From an uncultured Oscillospiraceae bacterium (GTDB lineage: Bacteria > Bacillota > Clostridia > Oscillospirales > Acutalibacteraceae): a stretch of 64,000 bases of DNA. The first letter of the stretch is position 1; every line of letters starts with the position of its first letter. Below the pieces are notes generated by a model that worked only from the letters and a program-made list of their open reading frames with translations, was not told the DNA's origin and searched no databases. Positions 42,023 to 51,086 of this stretch are shown piece after piece. The stretch lies in assembly GCA_900539855.1 (NCBI GenBank), contig UQDO01000005.1, positions 4,922 through 68,921 of the forward strand. The letters are read 5' to 3'. The position numbers and the translations under genes are program-made.

Positions 42023-43777
42023 ATGGAAAATCTGATACACAGCATTAACGGTCCTGTTGTGACTGTAGCCGACTCCAAAGACTTTTTCATGCAGGAAATG
42101 GTCTATGTAGGAGATAAAAGACTCGTAGGCGAGGTCATAGGAATAGAAAACGGCAGGACTGTGATACAGGTATATGAAGAAACGACCGGACTTAAAGTCG
42201 GCGAAGCCGTTATCCCTACGGGAAGTCCCATGTCGGTCACTTTAGGACCAGGTATTATCGGCAATATTTTTGACGGCATTGAACGTCCGCTTCGTGAGAT
42301 AGAAAGCAAAACCGGTCCGTTTATAGGACGCGGATGCTTTGCCGATCCTTTGGGAGCCGACAGACTGTGGGACGTCACAGTCACGGTTAAAGTAGGTGAC
42401 GAAATAAAGGGCGGCAGCGTATACGCCACCTGCCCAGAGACCGACAGTGTCCTGCATAAATGCCTTGTACCGCCCTATATTTCAGGAAAGGTAGTATTTA
42501 CCGCCCAAAACGGCAAATACAAGGTACATGATACCGTTGTAAAATTAGAGGACGAAAACGGTCACATCAAGGATCTGACGCTTTGCCAGACGTGGCCCAT
42601 AAGAACCGCTCGCCCCATTGAAAAACGTCTTGAGTGTAATGTTCCGCTTATAACCGGTCAGCGCGTTATTGATACGATAGCTCCGCTTGCAAAAGGCGGC
42701 ACTGCTGCCATACCGGGCGGATTCGGAACGGGAAAGACCATGACCCAGCATCAGCTTGCCAAGTGGTGCGACGCTGATATAATCATATACGTCGGCTGCG
42801 GCGAACGCGGAAACGAAATGACACAGGTGCTTGACGAGTTCGGCGACCTTCTTGATCCGAGGACCGGTCGTAAGCTTACCGACCGTACGGTGCTTATAGC
42901 CAACACCTCGAACATGCCGGTCGCCGCGCGCGAAGCGTCGATATATACCGGCATAACGCTTGCCGAGTACTACCGTGACATGGGATATGCAGTCGCAATG
43001 ATGGCTGACTCAACATCGCGTTGGGCAGAGGCTCTCCGTGAAATTTCAGGCAGACTGGAAGAAATGCCTGCCGAGGAAGGCTTTCCGGCATATCTTCCCT
43101 CCCGTCTTGCCGCATTCTATGAACGCGCAGGCAGAGTAACGCCGCTTGCAGGCGGTGAAGGCTCGGTAACGGTAATAGGCGCCGTCTCACCTCAAGGGTC
43201 TGATTTTTCGGAGCCTGTGACCCAGAACACCAAGCGATTTACACGCGTTTTCTGGGCTCTGGATAAGCAGCTCGCATACGCAAGGCATTATCCGGCTATA
43301 AACTGGACCGACAGCTACAGTGAGTATGAAAGCGATCTTTCGGATTACTACAACGAAAATGTTGATCCTGCATTCATGAAATACCGCCGAACATTTATAA
43401 ACATTCTGCGCGAAGAAAGCCAGCTGATGGAGATAGTAAAGCTTATCGGTGCAGACGTCTTACCCGATGATCAGCGACTTACCATTGAAATAGCGCGCGT
43501 CATAAGAGTCGGTTTTCTGCAGCAGAATGCATATCATGCCGACGACACCTATGTACCGCTTAAAAAGCAGTTTCTGATGATGAAGACCATACTTCATCTT
43601 TATGACTCGGCAAAAAGCGTAATAGCTGCCGGAAAGCCGATAAGAGCCATAGGCGACACCGGTATCTATGATAAAATAATCAAAATGAAGTATGATATCC
43701 CGAACGATCATCCTGAAATGTTTGACGGTTATATGTCGGATATCGACAGCATTATTAAAGATATATTGTCAAAATAG
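42023..43777 (+). CDS. ntpA: V/A-type ATPase catalytic subunit A
   Basis: The 584-residue protein has the P-loop GGFGTGKT at 232-239, the non-homologous insert typical of A subunits (PIRTARPIEKRL before it), YVGCGERGNEM and DSTSRWAEALREISGRLEEMPAEEGFPAYL. These are the catalytic nucleotide sites of the V/A type. ATG 42023 follows AAGGTGA; the frame extends upstream to 41942 only by chance. Confidence 0.97.
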   Translation: MENLIHSINGPVVTVADSKDFFMQEMVYVGDKRLVGEVIGIENGRTVIQVYEETTGLKVGEAVIPTGSPMSVTLGPGIIGNIFDGIERPLREIESKTGPFIGRGCFADPLGADRLWDVTVTVKVGDEIKGGSVYATCPETDSVLHKCLVPPYISGKVVFTAQNGKYKVHDTVVKLEDENGHIKDLTLCQTWPIRTARPIEKRLECNVPLITGQRVIDTIAPLAKGGTAAIPGGFGTGKTMTQHQLAKWCDADIIIYVGCGERGNEMTQVLDEFGDLLDPRTGRKLTDRTVLIANTSNMPVAAREASIYTGITLAEYYRDMGYAVAMMADSTSRWAEALREISGRLEEMPAEEGFPAYLPSRLAAFYERAGRVTPLAGGEGSVTVIGAVSPQGSDFSEPVTQNTKRFTRVFWALDKQLAYARHYPAINWTDSYSEYESDLSDYYNENVDPAFMKYRRTFINILREESQLMEIVKLIGADVLPDDQRLTIEIARVIRVGFLQQNAYHADDTYVPLKKQFLMMKTILHLYDSAKSVIAAGKPIRAIGDTGIYDKIIKMKYDIPNDHPEMFDGYMSDIDSIIKDILSK

Positions 43778-43807
43778 AAGCTTATATCTTGGAAACGGAG
43801 ACAAGCA

Positions 43808-45196
43808 ATGATCATTGAACACAACGGGCTTTGCGACGTATCCGGATCGCTGATCATCCTTGACGGAGTGAAAAACGCCGGCAACGAGGAAATGGTCAGG
43901 ATACGGCTGAATAATAATGAAGAACGCATGGGACGTGTCGTCGAGCTTGACGGAGACAGGGCTGTCGTGCAGGTATTCGAGGGTACAAAGGGTATATCTC
44001 TTAAAAATACAAGCACCGTCTTTCTGGGTCATCCTATGGAGCTTATGCTGTCTGATGAAATGCTCGGACGCATTTTCAGCGGTGCCGGCAAGCCTATAGA
44101 CGGCTTGGGACCGATATATTCCGAATGTTCGCGTGATATAAACGGTTCTTCTATAAATCCGGTCTCGCGCGTTTATCCGAGAAACTATATTTCAACCGGA
44201 ATTTCATCTATAGACGCACTTTCGACCCTAATACGCGGTCAGAAGCTGCCTATATTCTCCGGATACGGCATGAAGCACAACGAGCTTGCGGCGCAGATAG
44301 TAAGGCAGGCAAAGATTGCCGGTGACGAAAACGCTGAATTTGCCGTGGTTTTTGCCGCAATGGGCGTTAAGAACGATGTTGCTGATTACTTTAAACACAG
44401 CTTTGAGGCATCCAGTGTACTTGAAAGGGTCGTAATGTTCTTAAACCTTTCGAACGACCCTATAATTGAAAGAACGATAACGCCGCGCTGTGCGCTGACT
44501 GCAGCCGAATATCTCGCATTTGAAAAGGGCATGCACATTCTGGTCGTCATGACCGACATGTCGTCATACTGTGAGGCGCTGCGTGAGTTCAGCTCATCAA
44601 AGGGCGAAATACCGGGCAGAAAGGGCTATCCGGGGTATCTATATTCCGACCTTGCTTCGCTCTACGAACGCGCCGGTATGATAAAGGGAAGAAAAGGTTC
44701 GGTAACACAGATTCCGATACTTACAATGCCAAACGACGATATCACCCACCCTGTTCCGGACCTTACCGGATATATAACCGAGGGTCAGATAGTTCTCGAC
44801 CGCACGCTCGACAATGCCGGTGTCTATCCGCCGGTAAGCATATTGCCCAGCCTGTCGCGTCTTATGAAGGACGGTATCGGCGAGGGATTTACCCGTAAAG
44901 ATCATTCGTCCCTTGCGAACCAGCTTTTCGCCGCCTACGCAAAGGTGCAGGACGCAAAGGCGCTGGCGTCGGTCATAGGCGAGGATGAATTATCCGAGAC
45001 TGACAAAAAGTATATTGCCTTCGGCAATGAATTCGAGAAGCACCTTTTAACGCAGCGTTTTACGGAAAACCGTTCCATTGAGGAAACGCTCGACCTCGGC
45101 TGGAAAATGCTGACGCTGCTCCCCCGTTCCGAACTTGACAGGGTCAGCGACGAACTGCTCAAGGAGTATTATGACCCGATAGCGGAGCAAAAATAA
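43808..45196 (+). CDS. ntpB: V/A-type ATPase regulatory subunit B
   Basis: The 462-residue protein lacks a standard P-loop (SGYGMKHNELAAQI in its place), as expected for non-catalytic B subunits, and has MTDMSSYCEALREFSSSKGEIPGRKGYPGYLYSDLA (here as MTDMSSYCEAL and PGRKGYPGYL). It alternates with A in the hexamer. ATG follows GGAGAC. Length is typical. Confidence 0.96.
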   Translation: MIIEHNGLCDVSGSLIILDGVKNAGNEEMVRIRLNNNEERMGRVVELDGDRAVVQVFEGTKGISLKNTSTVFLGHPMELMLSDEMLGRIFSGAGKPIDGLGPIYSECSRDINGSSINPVSRVYPRNYISTGISSIDALSTLIRGQKLPIFSGYGMKHNELAAQIVRQAKIAGDENAEFAVVFAAMGVKNDVADYFKHSFEASSVLERVVMFLNLSNDPIIERTITPRCALTAAEYLAFEKGMHILVVMTDMSSYCEALREFSSSKGEIPGRKGYPGYLYSDLASLYERAGMIKGRKGSVTQIPILTMPNDDITHPVPDLTGYITEGQIVLDRTLDNAGVYPPVSILPSLSRLMKDGIGEGFTRKDHSSLANQLFAAYAKVQDAKALASVIGEDELSETDKKYIAFGNEFEKHLLTQRFTENRSIEETLDLGWKMLTLLPRSELDRVSDELLKEYYDPIAEQK

Positions 45197-45224
45197 ACGA
45201 ATTGAAAGTGAGGTGCGCTTTACA

Positions 45225-45833
45225 ATGTCACAGCAGGTCTTTCCAACAAAAGGAAACCTAATGAAGCTGAACAAATCGCTTGCGCTTGCAAGGGTCGGAT
45301 ACGATCTGCTTGACCGTAAGCGCAACATACTTATAAGGGAAACCATGTCGCTTATAGACCGCGCAGGCTCTATCCAGACTGAAATAAATGAAAGCTATAT
45401 AAACGCTTATAAAGCATTGCAGACAGCCAATATTGACCTCGGCATCGTTGAAGAATACGCAAGATCGGTACCTGTCGAAAACGGGCTTGGCGTGTCCTCA
45501 CGCAGTGTTATGGGTGTTGAGATACCGACCGTAACGCTGAATAGCAGCGGTGTAAAGAATTATTTCGGCTACCGCAAAACATCATTCCAATTGGACAAAG
45601 CGTATATTGAGTTTGACAATGTAAAGCGCAGGACTGCAGAGCTTGCAGAGATCGAAAACAGCGTTTACAGGCTGGCTGAGGGTATCAGAAAGACGCAGAA
45701 AAGAGCAAACGCCCTCAAAAATATTGTCATTCCGCGGTTTGAAACGCAGATAAAAGCGATCACAGCGGCTTTGGACGAAAAAGAGCGCGAGGAGTTTTCA
45801 AGGCTAAAGGTCATCAAGAAAATAGTCAAATAA
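45225..45833 (+). CDS. ntpD: V/A-type ATPase rotor subunit D
   Basis: The 202-residue protein begins FPTKGNLMKLNKSLALARVGYDLLDRKRNIL (as FPTKGNLMKL and GYDLLDRKR), the diagnostic N-terminus of subunit D, and ends in a second long helix with RANALKNIVIPRFE. The two helices form the central shaft. ATG 45225 is set by the family start; GTG 45213 is less likely. It is the last gene of the operon. Confidence 0.94.
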   Translation: MSQQVFPTKGNLMKLNKSLALARVGYDLLDRKRNILIRETMSLIDRAGSIQTEINESYINAYKALQTANIDLGIVEEYARSVPVENGLGVSSRSVMGVEIPTVTLNSSGVKNYFGYRKTSFQLDKAYIEFDNVKRRTAELAEIENSVYRLAEGIRKTQKRANALKNIVIPRFETQIKAITAALDEKEREEFSRLKVIKKIVK

Positions 45834-45921
45834 TATAGGATTTTATTTAATTGCCAAATGTGAAGAACGAGCTCCAGCCTCGTTTTGAGGCATATCTAAT
45901 AACTAAATTGATACATCGTAT

Positions 45922-45950
45922 GGCGGGAGCAGAGCTCCCGCCGCTTTTAT
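45922..45950 (+). terminator. terminator of the V/A-ATPase operon
   Basis: GGCGGGAGC (45922-45930) and GCTCCCGCC (45934-45942) pair around AGA and are followed by a T-rich tail (GCTTTTATTT). Confidence 0.88.
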
Positions 45951-45973
45951 TTACTTATTTATAATTCCGAATA

Positions 45974-46010
45974 CAAAACGAAAACCGGCATAAGCACAAG
46001 GCTTATGCCG
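45974..46010 (-). terminator. terminator of the tsaE-tsaB-rpiB-upp transcript
   Basis: CGGCATAAGC (45986-45995) pairs with GCTTATGCCG (46001-46010); on the minus strand GTTTTCGTTTT follows. It lies 27 bases past the upp stop. Confidence 0.85.
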
Positions 46011-46036
46011 ATTTGAATTTACGGTATTTATGTGTT

Positions 46037-46669
46037 TTATTTTGTACCGAATATACGGTCGCCTGCATCACCGAGACCGGGAACTATATAGCAATGGTCG
46101 TCAAGCTTCTCATCAAGTCCGGCACAGTAGACCTGAACGTCAGGATGAACCTTTGTAAAAGCCTCTATGCCTTCGGGAGCTGCAAGGATGCACATGAACT
46201 TAATGCTCTTGGGATTGAACTTCTTGATCTTATTGACCGCATCAATCGCCGAACCGCCGGTAGCAAGCATCGGATCAAGAACGATAACATCGCGTTCCGG
46301 TATGTCGGAAGGCAGCTTGCAGTAATAATCGACCGGTTCCTTGGTCTCAGGGTCACGGTACATGCCGATATGTCCCACCTTAGCGCCGGGAACAAGCTGC
46401 AAAACGCCGTCCACCATGCCAAGTCCTGCACGAAGGATCGGCACAAAGGCAAGTGTTCTGCCGGCTATCATCTTAGCGTCGGCAACGGCTATCGGGGTCT
46501 GCACCTTAACATCCATAAGCGGAAGATCGCGCGTGGCTTCAAAGCACATAAGAGTCGCGATCTCACTGATGATCTCACGGAATTCCTTCGTTCCGGTATC
46601 CTTGTTGCGGATAATTGCCAGCTTGTGCTGGATCAGCGGATGGTCGAAAATACAAACATTACGGTTCAT
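46037..46669 (-). CDS. upp: uracil phosphoribosyltransferase
   Basis: The 210-residue protein has the type I PRTase PRPP loop VIVLDPMLATGGSAIDAV at about 126-143 and the uracil-binding tail YIVPGLGDAGDRIFGT. It makes UMP from uracil and PRPP. The ATG follows GGAGGATG. It is the last gene of a minus-strand operon with rpiB, tsaB and tsaE. Confidence 0.96.
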   Translation of the reverse strand: MNRNVCIFDHPLIQHKLAIIRNKDTGTKEFREIISEIATLMCFEATRDLPLMDVKVQTPIAVADAKMIAGRTLAFVPILRAGLGMVDGVLQLVPGAKVGHIGMYRDPETKEPVDYYCKLPSDIPERDVIVLDPMLATGGSAIDAVNKIKKFNPKSIKFMCILAAPEGIEAFTKVHPDVQVYCAGLDEKLDDHCYIVPGLGDAGDRIFGTK

Positions 46670-46691
46670 TTATACATCCTCCATTAAAATA

Positions 46692-47147
46692 TTATCTTTT
46701 TTCGATAGCCATGACAGCGGCAACCCTGCGGTCGTGTCTTCCACCCTCATAAGGCGTATCGATAAACAGATCAACCATTTCGCACGCAACGCCCGGTCCC
46801 ACTACCCTGCCGCCAAGGCAAAGTATGTTGGCGTCGTTGTGCATTCTTGTATATTTTGCGGAAAAGGTCTCAGAGCATGCGGCAGCTCTTATTCCCTTGA
46901 CCTTATTGGCAGCCATAGACATTCCGATGCCGGTACCGCAGACAAGAATTCCGAGCTTGTGCTCGCCGCTTACTACTTTGTCAGCCACCTTAACGGCGAT
47001 ATCGGGATAATCGACAGACGACTCATCATATGTACCGAAATCCTTATATCTGATGTTTCTTTCCTCAAGATGCGCTATGATCTGATTCTTAAGTGCGAAG
47101 CCGCCGTGATCACAGCCTATTGCCAAAACGTCATCCTTTTCAAACAT
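46692..47147 (-). CDS. rpiB: ribose-5-phosphate isomerase B
   Basis: The 151-residue protein has the RpiB/LacAB signature: IGCDHGGFALKN at the N-terminus, VCGTGIGMSMAANKVKGIRAA at about 68-88 with the catalytic Cys, and RMHNDANILCLGGRVVG. It interconverts ribose 5-phosphate and ribulose 5-phosphate. RpiB supply could feed the ribulose 5-phosphate used by the Tar-like block far upstream, but no direct link is seen. Confidence 0.95.
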   Translation of the reverse strand: MFEKDDVLAIGCDHGGFALKNQIIAHLEERNIRYKDFGTYDESSVDYPDIAVKVADKVVSGEHKLGILVCGTGIGMSMAANKVKGIRAAACSETFSAKYTRMHNDANILCLGGRVVGPGVACEMVDLFIDTPYEGGRHDRRVAAVMAIEKR

Positions 47148-47164
47148 TTATACGCCCAATCCTT

Positions 47165-47887
47165 TCATTTGTCAAGTGTTTTTTTACGCCGAAGCTCTCT
47201 TTCAGCCTGCGGCAGACGTAAATAAACAGGCAGCAGTTCCGAAGCGGTAACGGTCCTTTTGCCTGATATCAACTCATATGCTGCCATGCAGACGCATGAC
47301 GCGCGCTGACGGCGCAGATGCTGCGGTGCCAGAAAAAGAGGAAGATGTGCGGCGTTTTCGTTATTATAAAGCAGCTCCGCACCGTCTCCTACTACAAATA
47401 TCTTCTCACCGATGTACTTTTCCGACATGCAGGACAGCTCGTCTATAAGCTCGTCAGCCATAAGCGCTCGATCCTCGCAAAGTCTTGTAACAACACCGTT
47501 TTCAACCAAAAACAGCGCGTTGTAAAACTGATTGCATCTTGCGTCCATTACCGCACACACAATTCCCTCCGACGCCGACATGCCGTAAGCCATAGCGCTG
47601 AGAACCGACACCGGAACACACGGCTTGTCAAACGGCTCCGCCATGCCTTTCACGGCGCTGACCCCTATCCTGACTCCGGTAAAAGAGCCGGGACCGGCTG
47701 TCACGGCAAACATATCAATGTCGCCGGGCGTTCTGCCGCAGAGCTTTAAGCTCGATTCTATCATAGGCATAAGGGTCTGCGAATGTGTGGTCTTTGTATT
47801 AAGATAGTATTCGGAAATGAGCCGTTCATCCTCAAACAGTGCACACGACACGGGAGATGCGGTACATTCAACACCAAGCAGCAGCAT
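47165..47887 (-). CDS. tsaB: tRNA t6A modification protein TsaB
   Basis: The 240-residue ASKHA-fold protein starts LLLGVECTASPVSCALFE and has VTAGPGSFTGVRIGVSAVKG at about 62-81, the YeaZ/TsaB signature. It is a scaffold for TsaD and TsaE in making N6-threonylcarbamoyladenosine in tRNA. It lies 9 bases after tsaE. GGAGGAAA precedes its ATG. Confidence 0.94.
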   Translation of the reverse strand: MLLLGVECTASPVSCALFEDERLISEYYLNTKTTHSQTLMPMIESSLKLCGRTPGDIDMFAVTAGPGSFTGVRIGVSAVKGMAEPFDKPCVPVSVLSAMAYGMSASEGIVCAVMDARCNQFYNALFLVENGVVTRLCEDRALMADELIDELSCMSEKYIGEKIFVVGDGAELLYNNENAAHLPLFLAPQHLRRQRASCVCMAAYELISGKRTVTASELLPVYLRLPQAERELRRKKTLDK

Positions 47888-47896
47888 ATTTCCTCC

Positions 47897-48328
47897 TTAT
47901 CGCGTCACCGTTATCAAACGGTCTGTTTCACTTACGTTCTCTATACTCACCGTTACCGTATCATCCGGTAAAGCGGCTTCGATATTCTCGCTCCATTCAA
48001 CGATCAGAACGCCGCCCGTTTCGAGATAATCGAAATATCCGGTAGTGTAAAGATCCTCCCAGCCGTTTACACGGTACATATCGAAGTGGTAGACATCGAG
48101 CCTGCCGCCCTTGTATTCGTTTACAAGCGCAAAGGTAGGCGAATTGACGTCGCCCTTATACCCCATGCCCCTGGCAAATCCGCGCACAAAGCAGGTTTTT
48201 CCCGCTCCGAGGTCGCCCTTCATGGCTATAACGGTACCGGCATGGCAGGACTCTGAAAAATCGGCGGCTATCTGTTCGGTCTCTGCTGGAGAGTGAGAAT
48301 TGAACCTCATATCCGACAAAACAGCCAC
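47897..48328 (-). CDS. tsaE: tRNA t6A modification ATPase TsaE
   Basis: The 143-residue P-loop protein has GDLGAGKTCFVRGFARGMG (Walker A), VNSPTFALVNEY and the W-E containing strand VLIVEWSENIE. This is YjeE/TsaE, the ATPase partner of TsaB/TsaD. On the minus strand a TTTAAA/TATAAT pair 17 bases apart (TATAAT at 48354-48349) stands just upstream, so it probably heads the operon. Confidence 0.94.
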   Translation of the reverse strand: MAVLSDMRFNSHSPAETEQIAADFSESCHAGTVIAMKGDLGAGKTCFVRGFARGMGYKGDVNSPTFALVNEYKGGRLDVYHFDMYRVNGWEDLYTTGYFDYLETGGVLIVEWSENIEAALPDDTVTVSIENVSETDRLITVTR

Positions 48329-48385
48329 CTCTTTTACTTGATTTTACTTATTATAGCACATTGTTTCAGATATTTAAAGTATATC

Positions 48386-48414
48386 TTGAACTATTTTTGA
48401 TTTTAGTCTATAAT
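48386..48414 (+). promoter_or_regulatory. promoter for the RodA/FtsW gene
   Basis: TTGAAC (48386-48391) and TATAAT (48409-48414) are 17 bases apart, 40 bases before the start codon. Confidence 0.78.
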
Positions 48415-48453
48415 ATTTTTATAGGTTTACGACTTTAAGGAAGGAAACGATAC

Positions 48454-49611
48454 ATGAAAGTCATCTTTCGCCGCATTGCGGATTATATCCGCGAATGTGA
48501 CAAGCTGTTATATATACTGTGCTTTGTGACCACTATCTACGGCAGCATCGCCGTTTTGTCAGCAACATATTTTGTCACGGGCAGAAGCTTAAAGCAGTTT
48601 ATAATGCAGATCGTAGCTATGGCTTTGGGCACCGTGGCTGTTATAATAATAAGCAATTTTGATTACAAAAACTTTGCGAGACTGTGGCCCGTTATTTATC
48701 TTGTGGGCTTTTCGCTTGTAATACTGACGTTTTTTATAGGCTACGCGCCGGGAAATACCGACGACAAGGCATGGCTCATGCTGCCGGGCAAGATTTCGTT
48801 CCAGCCGTCAGAGCTTTTGAAGGTCTGCTTTATTATAACCTTTGCATATCACTGCTACCGTTTGGGCGACAAGGTCAAAAAATTCGTCCACACAATGCTG
48901 CTCTGCCTGCACGGTGCCGTTCCGATACTGCTCATACATTTTCAGGGTGACGACGGCAGCGCGCTTATTTTCGCATTTATCTTCATAGGCATGATGTTTG
49001 CGGCAGGCGTCAGAATAAGGTATTTTATAATACTTTTATCAGCCGCCGTTATAGCGTCACCCTTTGCCTATCTTTATGTAATGAACGACGATCAGCGATC
49101 AAGGATAAGCGCGCTGTTTTTCGGCACCGAAACCGATTATCAGGTCACGCTTTTCCAGCAGTGGCGCGGCAGAGTCGCAATGGCTAACGGCGGTGTGTTC
49201 GGTCAGGGGCTGTTCAACGGACCGCTTGTCCAGAGCGGACGCATACCGGAAGGATATAACGACTTTATATTCACAAGTATCGGCGAGGAGCTTGGGCTCA
49301 TAGGCTGCCTTGCTGTCATTGCGCTTTTGGCAGCTATTTGCATAAGGATATTAAAGGTAGGATTTCTCTCAAACAACAAACTGGGACTTGTCATGTGCGC
49401 CGGCGTTTTTACAATGCTGTTTTCACAGACCGTTATAAACATCGGAATGTGCCTCTGGCTGATCCCGGTAATAGGCGTTACGCTGCCGTTTTTCAGCGCC
49501 GGCGGAACATCGCTTCTCTGTACCTATCTCAGTATCGGTGTTGTGATGAGCGTTTATATTCACCGTGATTCGGGCATCACCTATTTAAGGGAAGAAAAGA
49601 TCAGATTTTAA
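48454..49611 (+). CDS. SEDS-family protein RodA/FtsW/SpoVE
   Basis: The 385-residue protein has ten membrane spans and SEDS motifs: SNFDYKNFARLW, KISFQPSELLKV at about 113-124, a QQWRG and GGVFGQGL loop, FIFTSIGEELGLIG and the late LPFFSAGGTSLLCTYLSIGVVMS. SEDS proteins polymerise glycan strands with a class B PBP. It stands alone, so RodA (elongation) and SpoVE/FtsW cannot be separated; no PBP or division gene is adjacent. AAGGAAGG precedes the ATG. Confidence 0.9.
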   Translation: MKVIFRRIADYIRECDKLLYILCFVTTIYGSIAVLSATYFVTGRSLKQFIMQIVAMALGTVAVIIISNFDYKNFARLWPVIYLVGFSLVILTFFIGYAPGNTDDKAWLMLPGKISFQPSELLKVCFIITFAYHCYRLGDKVKKFVHTMLLCLHGAVPILLIHFQGDDGSALIFAFIFIGMMFAAGVRIRYFIILLSAAVIASPFAYLYVMNDDQRSRISALFFGTETDYQVTLFQQWRGRVAMANGGVFGQGLFNGPLVQSGRIPEGYNDFIFTSIGEELGLIGCLAVIALLAAICIRILKVGFLSNNKLGLVMCAGVFTMLFSQTVINIGMCLWLIPVIGVTLPFFSAGGTSLLCTYLSIGVVMSVYIHRDSGITYLREEKIRF

Positions 49612-49946
49612 AACGGAATATTTTTTGACAGCTCCTCCAAGGTGTTTACAACACCGAGGAGGAGCTTTATAATACCCGGTGAATATTGCTTTATAATGTA
49701 TCCGATTTTTTCACAAACCGTCATAAGCGGTATGTGCACCTCGTTTCCAAGGAAAAGGAACACATCCTTTTCCTTGATATCAAACAGCACCACCTGCTCT
49801 CCGAATGACATATATCTTGATTCCTTATATACTACCCCCATAAGTATCGCCGCTGCCGATATTAGCGATATTATAAAAAGTGTTATAAGTGCAGAGCTTA
49901 ACATGGTTCTCTGATACCTTGTTTTTATAAGTCTTTTGTGTTTCAA
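49608..49946 (-). CDS. small membrane protein coupled to spoIIP
   Basis: I do not recognise this 112-residue protein. It has a basic N-terminus (KHKRLIKTRYQR), one membrane span at about 15-38 and an approximately 70-residue outer part with a hydrophobic helix near 80-100. Its TTG start overlaps the spoIIP stop by four bases, and AAGGAAA lies upstream, so it is likely translated with spoIIP. It overlaps the convergent RodA/FtsW stop by 4 bases. A sporulation role is inferred only from position. Confidence 0.62.
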   Translation of the reverse strand: MKHKRLIKTRYQRTMLSSALITLFIISLISAAAILMGVVYKESRYMSFGEQVVLFDIKEKDVFLFLGNEVHIPLMTVCEKIGYIIKQYSPGIIKLLLGVVNTLEELSKNIPF

Positions 49947-51025
49947 TCTTTGTTTCCTTTCGCTTCCAGCATCGACACAAGCGATCTTCCCACAAGTTCG
50001 CCGGAATACAGCGCCTGATTGAGCGTATTTGCATCGCTGCCCATTTCTATCAGTATTGAGCCGGTCGTAAGATTCTGATTGTATTTTGCGGATCTTAACA
50101 ATATCGATCTTGCAAGATCGGGATAGTTATCGGCAAATGTTTTTTGCAGATGCAGAGCAAGCCTTAAGTTTTCGCGCCAGTTCGGGTAACCTGTGACCTT
50201 TCCGGTCTCGCTGCCCATAACAAGCATCACCTGCGCCGCTTCCCTGCCGTTTACCGTTACCACCGGGGCGACCTTCGCGCTGTCGCCCGAAGATATGGAA
50301 TCGCGGTGGACATCTATCGCTATTTTTATATTCGGATTTTCACTGAGTATACGGCTGACGGTCTCTGCCGATCTTCCATAACTGCCGGTAAAACCGGGGT
50401 GATCATGAATAGTTGTATCATGTATCACGGTGTATCCGGCATTTTTCAGCTGCTCGGCAATTTTGTCCCCCACAGCCACAATGTTTTTATCCGTGTCGGT
50501 CGATCGCGGCTCATCAGAGCTGTTATAGTATGACTGCTCGTCGGTCATAAAAGACTCGGTCGTGTGTGTATGGTATATCAGTATCTGTGCCGTCCCGTCC
50601 TTTGTGACGTCAAATGAGAGCTTTGCCGACAGCTCTGAGTCGATATCAACAGCAGCGTCGGTGTTGTTATTTATATATACGGAGCCTGACGATATATTGC
50701 CCGATGCCGTAGGGATTGTGCGCTTTATAACACTGCCCATGATCTGCTCTTCGACGGCAGCACATACGGCAGGCGTCAAAATTTCATCTGTCCCGGAAAC
50801 GGATGAAGGCTTTTTTGTGCCGCGATCCGCTTCAGACGCGGCAGGCTCGCTTATCACTGTAAATGTGACCGAACGTGACAGCCCGTCCGGTATTGCGGCA
50901 GCGACCGAAAAGCATGCAGTTTTTCCGATGAGATCATCAAAATTAATATTTACACATGACAGAAGAAGCGCGGCAGCAATGCCGATACATTCGGCGACCC
51001 GTAAAGCAACTAAAACTTTTTTCAT
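49943..51025 (-). CDS. spoIIP: stage II sporulation protein P
   Basis: The 360-residue protein has one N-terminal membrane span and a C-terminal amidase/endopeptidase domain: ILIYHTHTTESF with the metal His, IAIDVHRDSI, VMLVMGSETG-like, and ILIEMGSDANTLNQA with the catalytic Glu. SpoIIP degrades peptidoglycan with SpoIID during engulfment. The start at 51025 has an 8-base spacer to GAGG. It lies directly downstream of gpr, the known order in spore formers. Confidence 0.95.
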   Translation of the reverse strand: MKKVLVALRVAECIGIAAALLLSCVNINFDDLIGKTACFSVAAAIPDGLSRSVTFTVISEPAASEADRGTKKPSSVSGTDEILTPAVCAAVEEQIMGSVIKRTIPTASGNISSGSVYINNNTDAAVDIDSELSAKLSFDVTKDGTAQILIYHTHTTESFMTDEQSYYNSSDEPRSTDTDKNIVAVGDKIAEQLKNAGYTVIHDTTIHDHPGFTGSYGRSAETVSRILSENPNIKIAIDVHRDSISSGDSAKVAPVVTVNGREAAQVMLVMGSETGKVTGYPNWRENLRLALHLQKTFADNYPDLARSILLRSAKYNQNLTTGSILIEMGSDANTLNQALYSGELVGRSLVSMLEAKGNKD

Positions 51026-51086
51026 ATACATTCCTCAAAATCAAAAGTTGATCCTATCATTTGAGTATATGAAGCAGCCCGGCATT

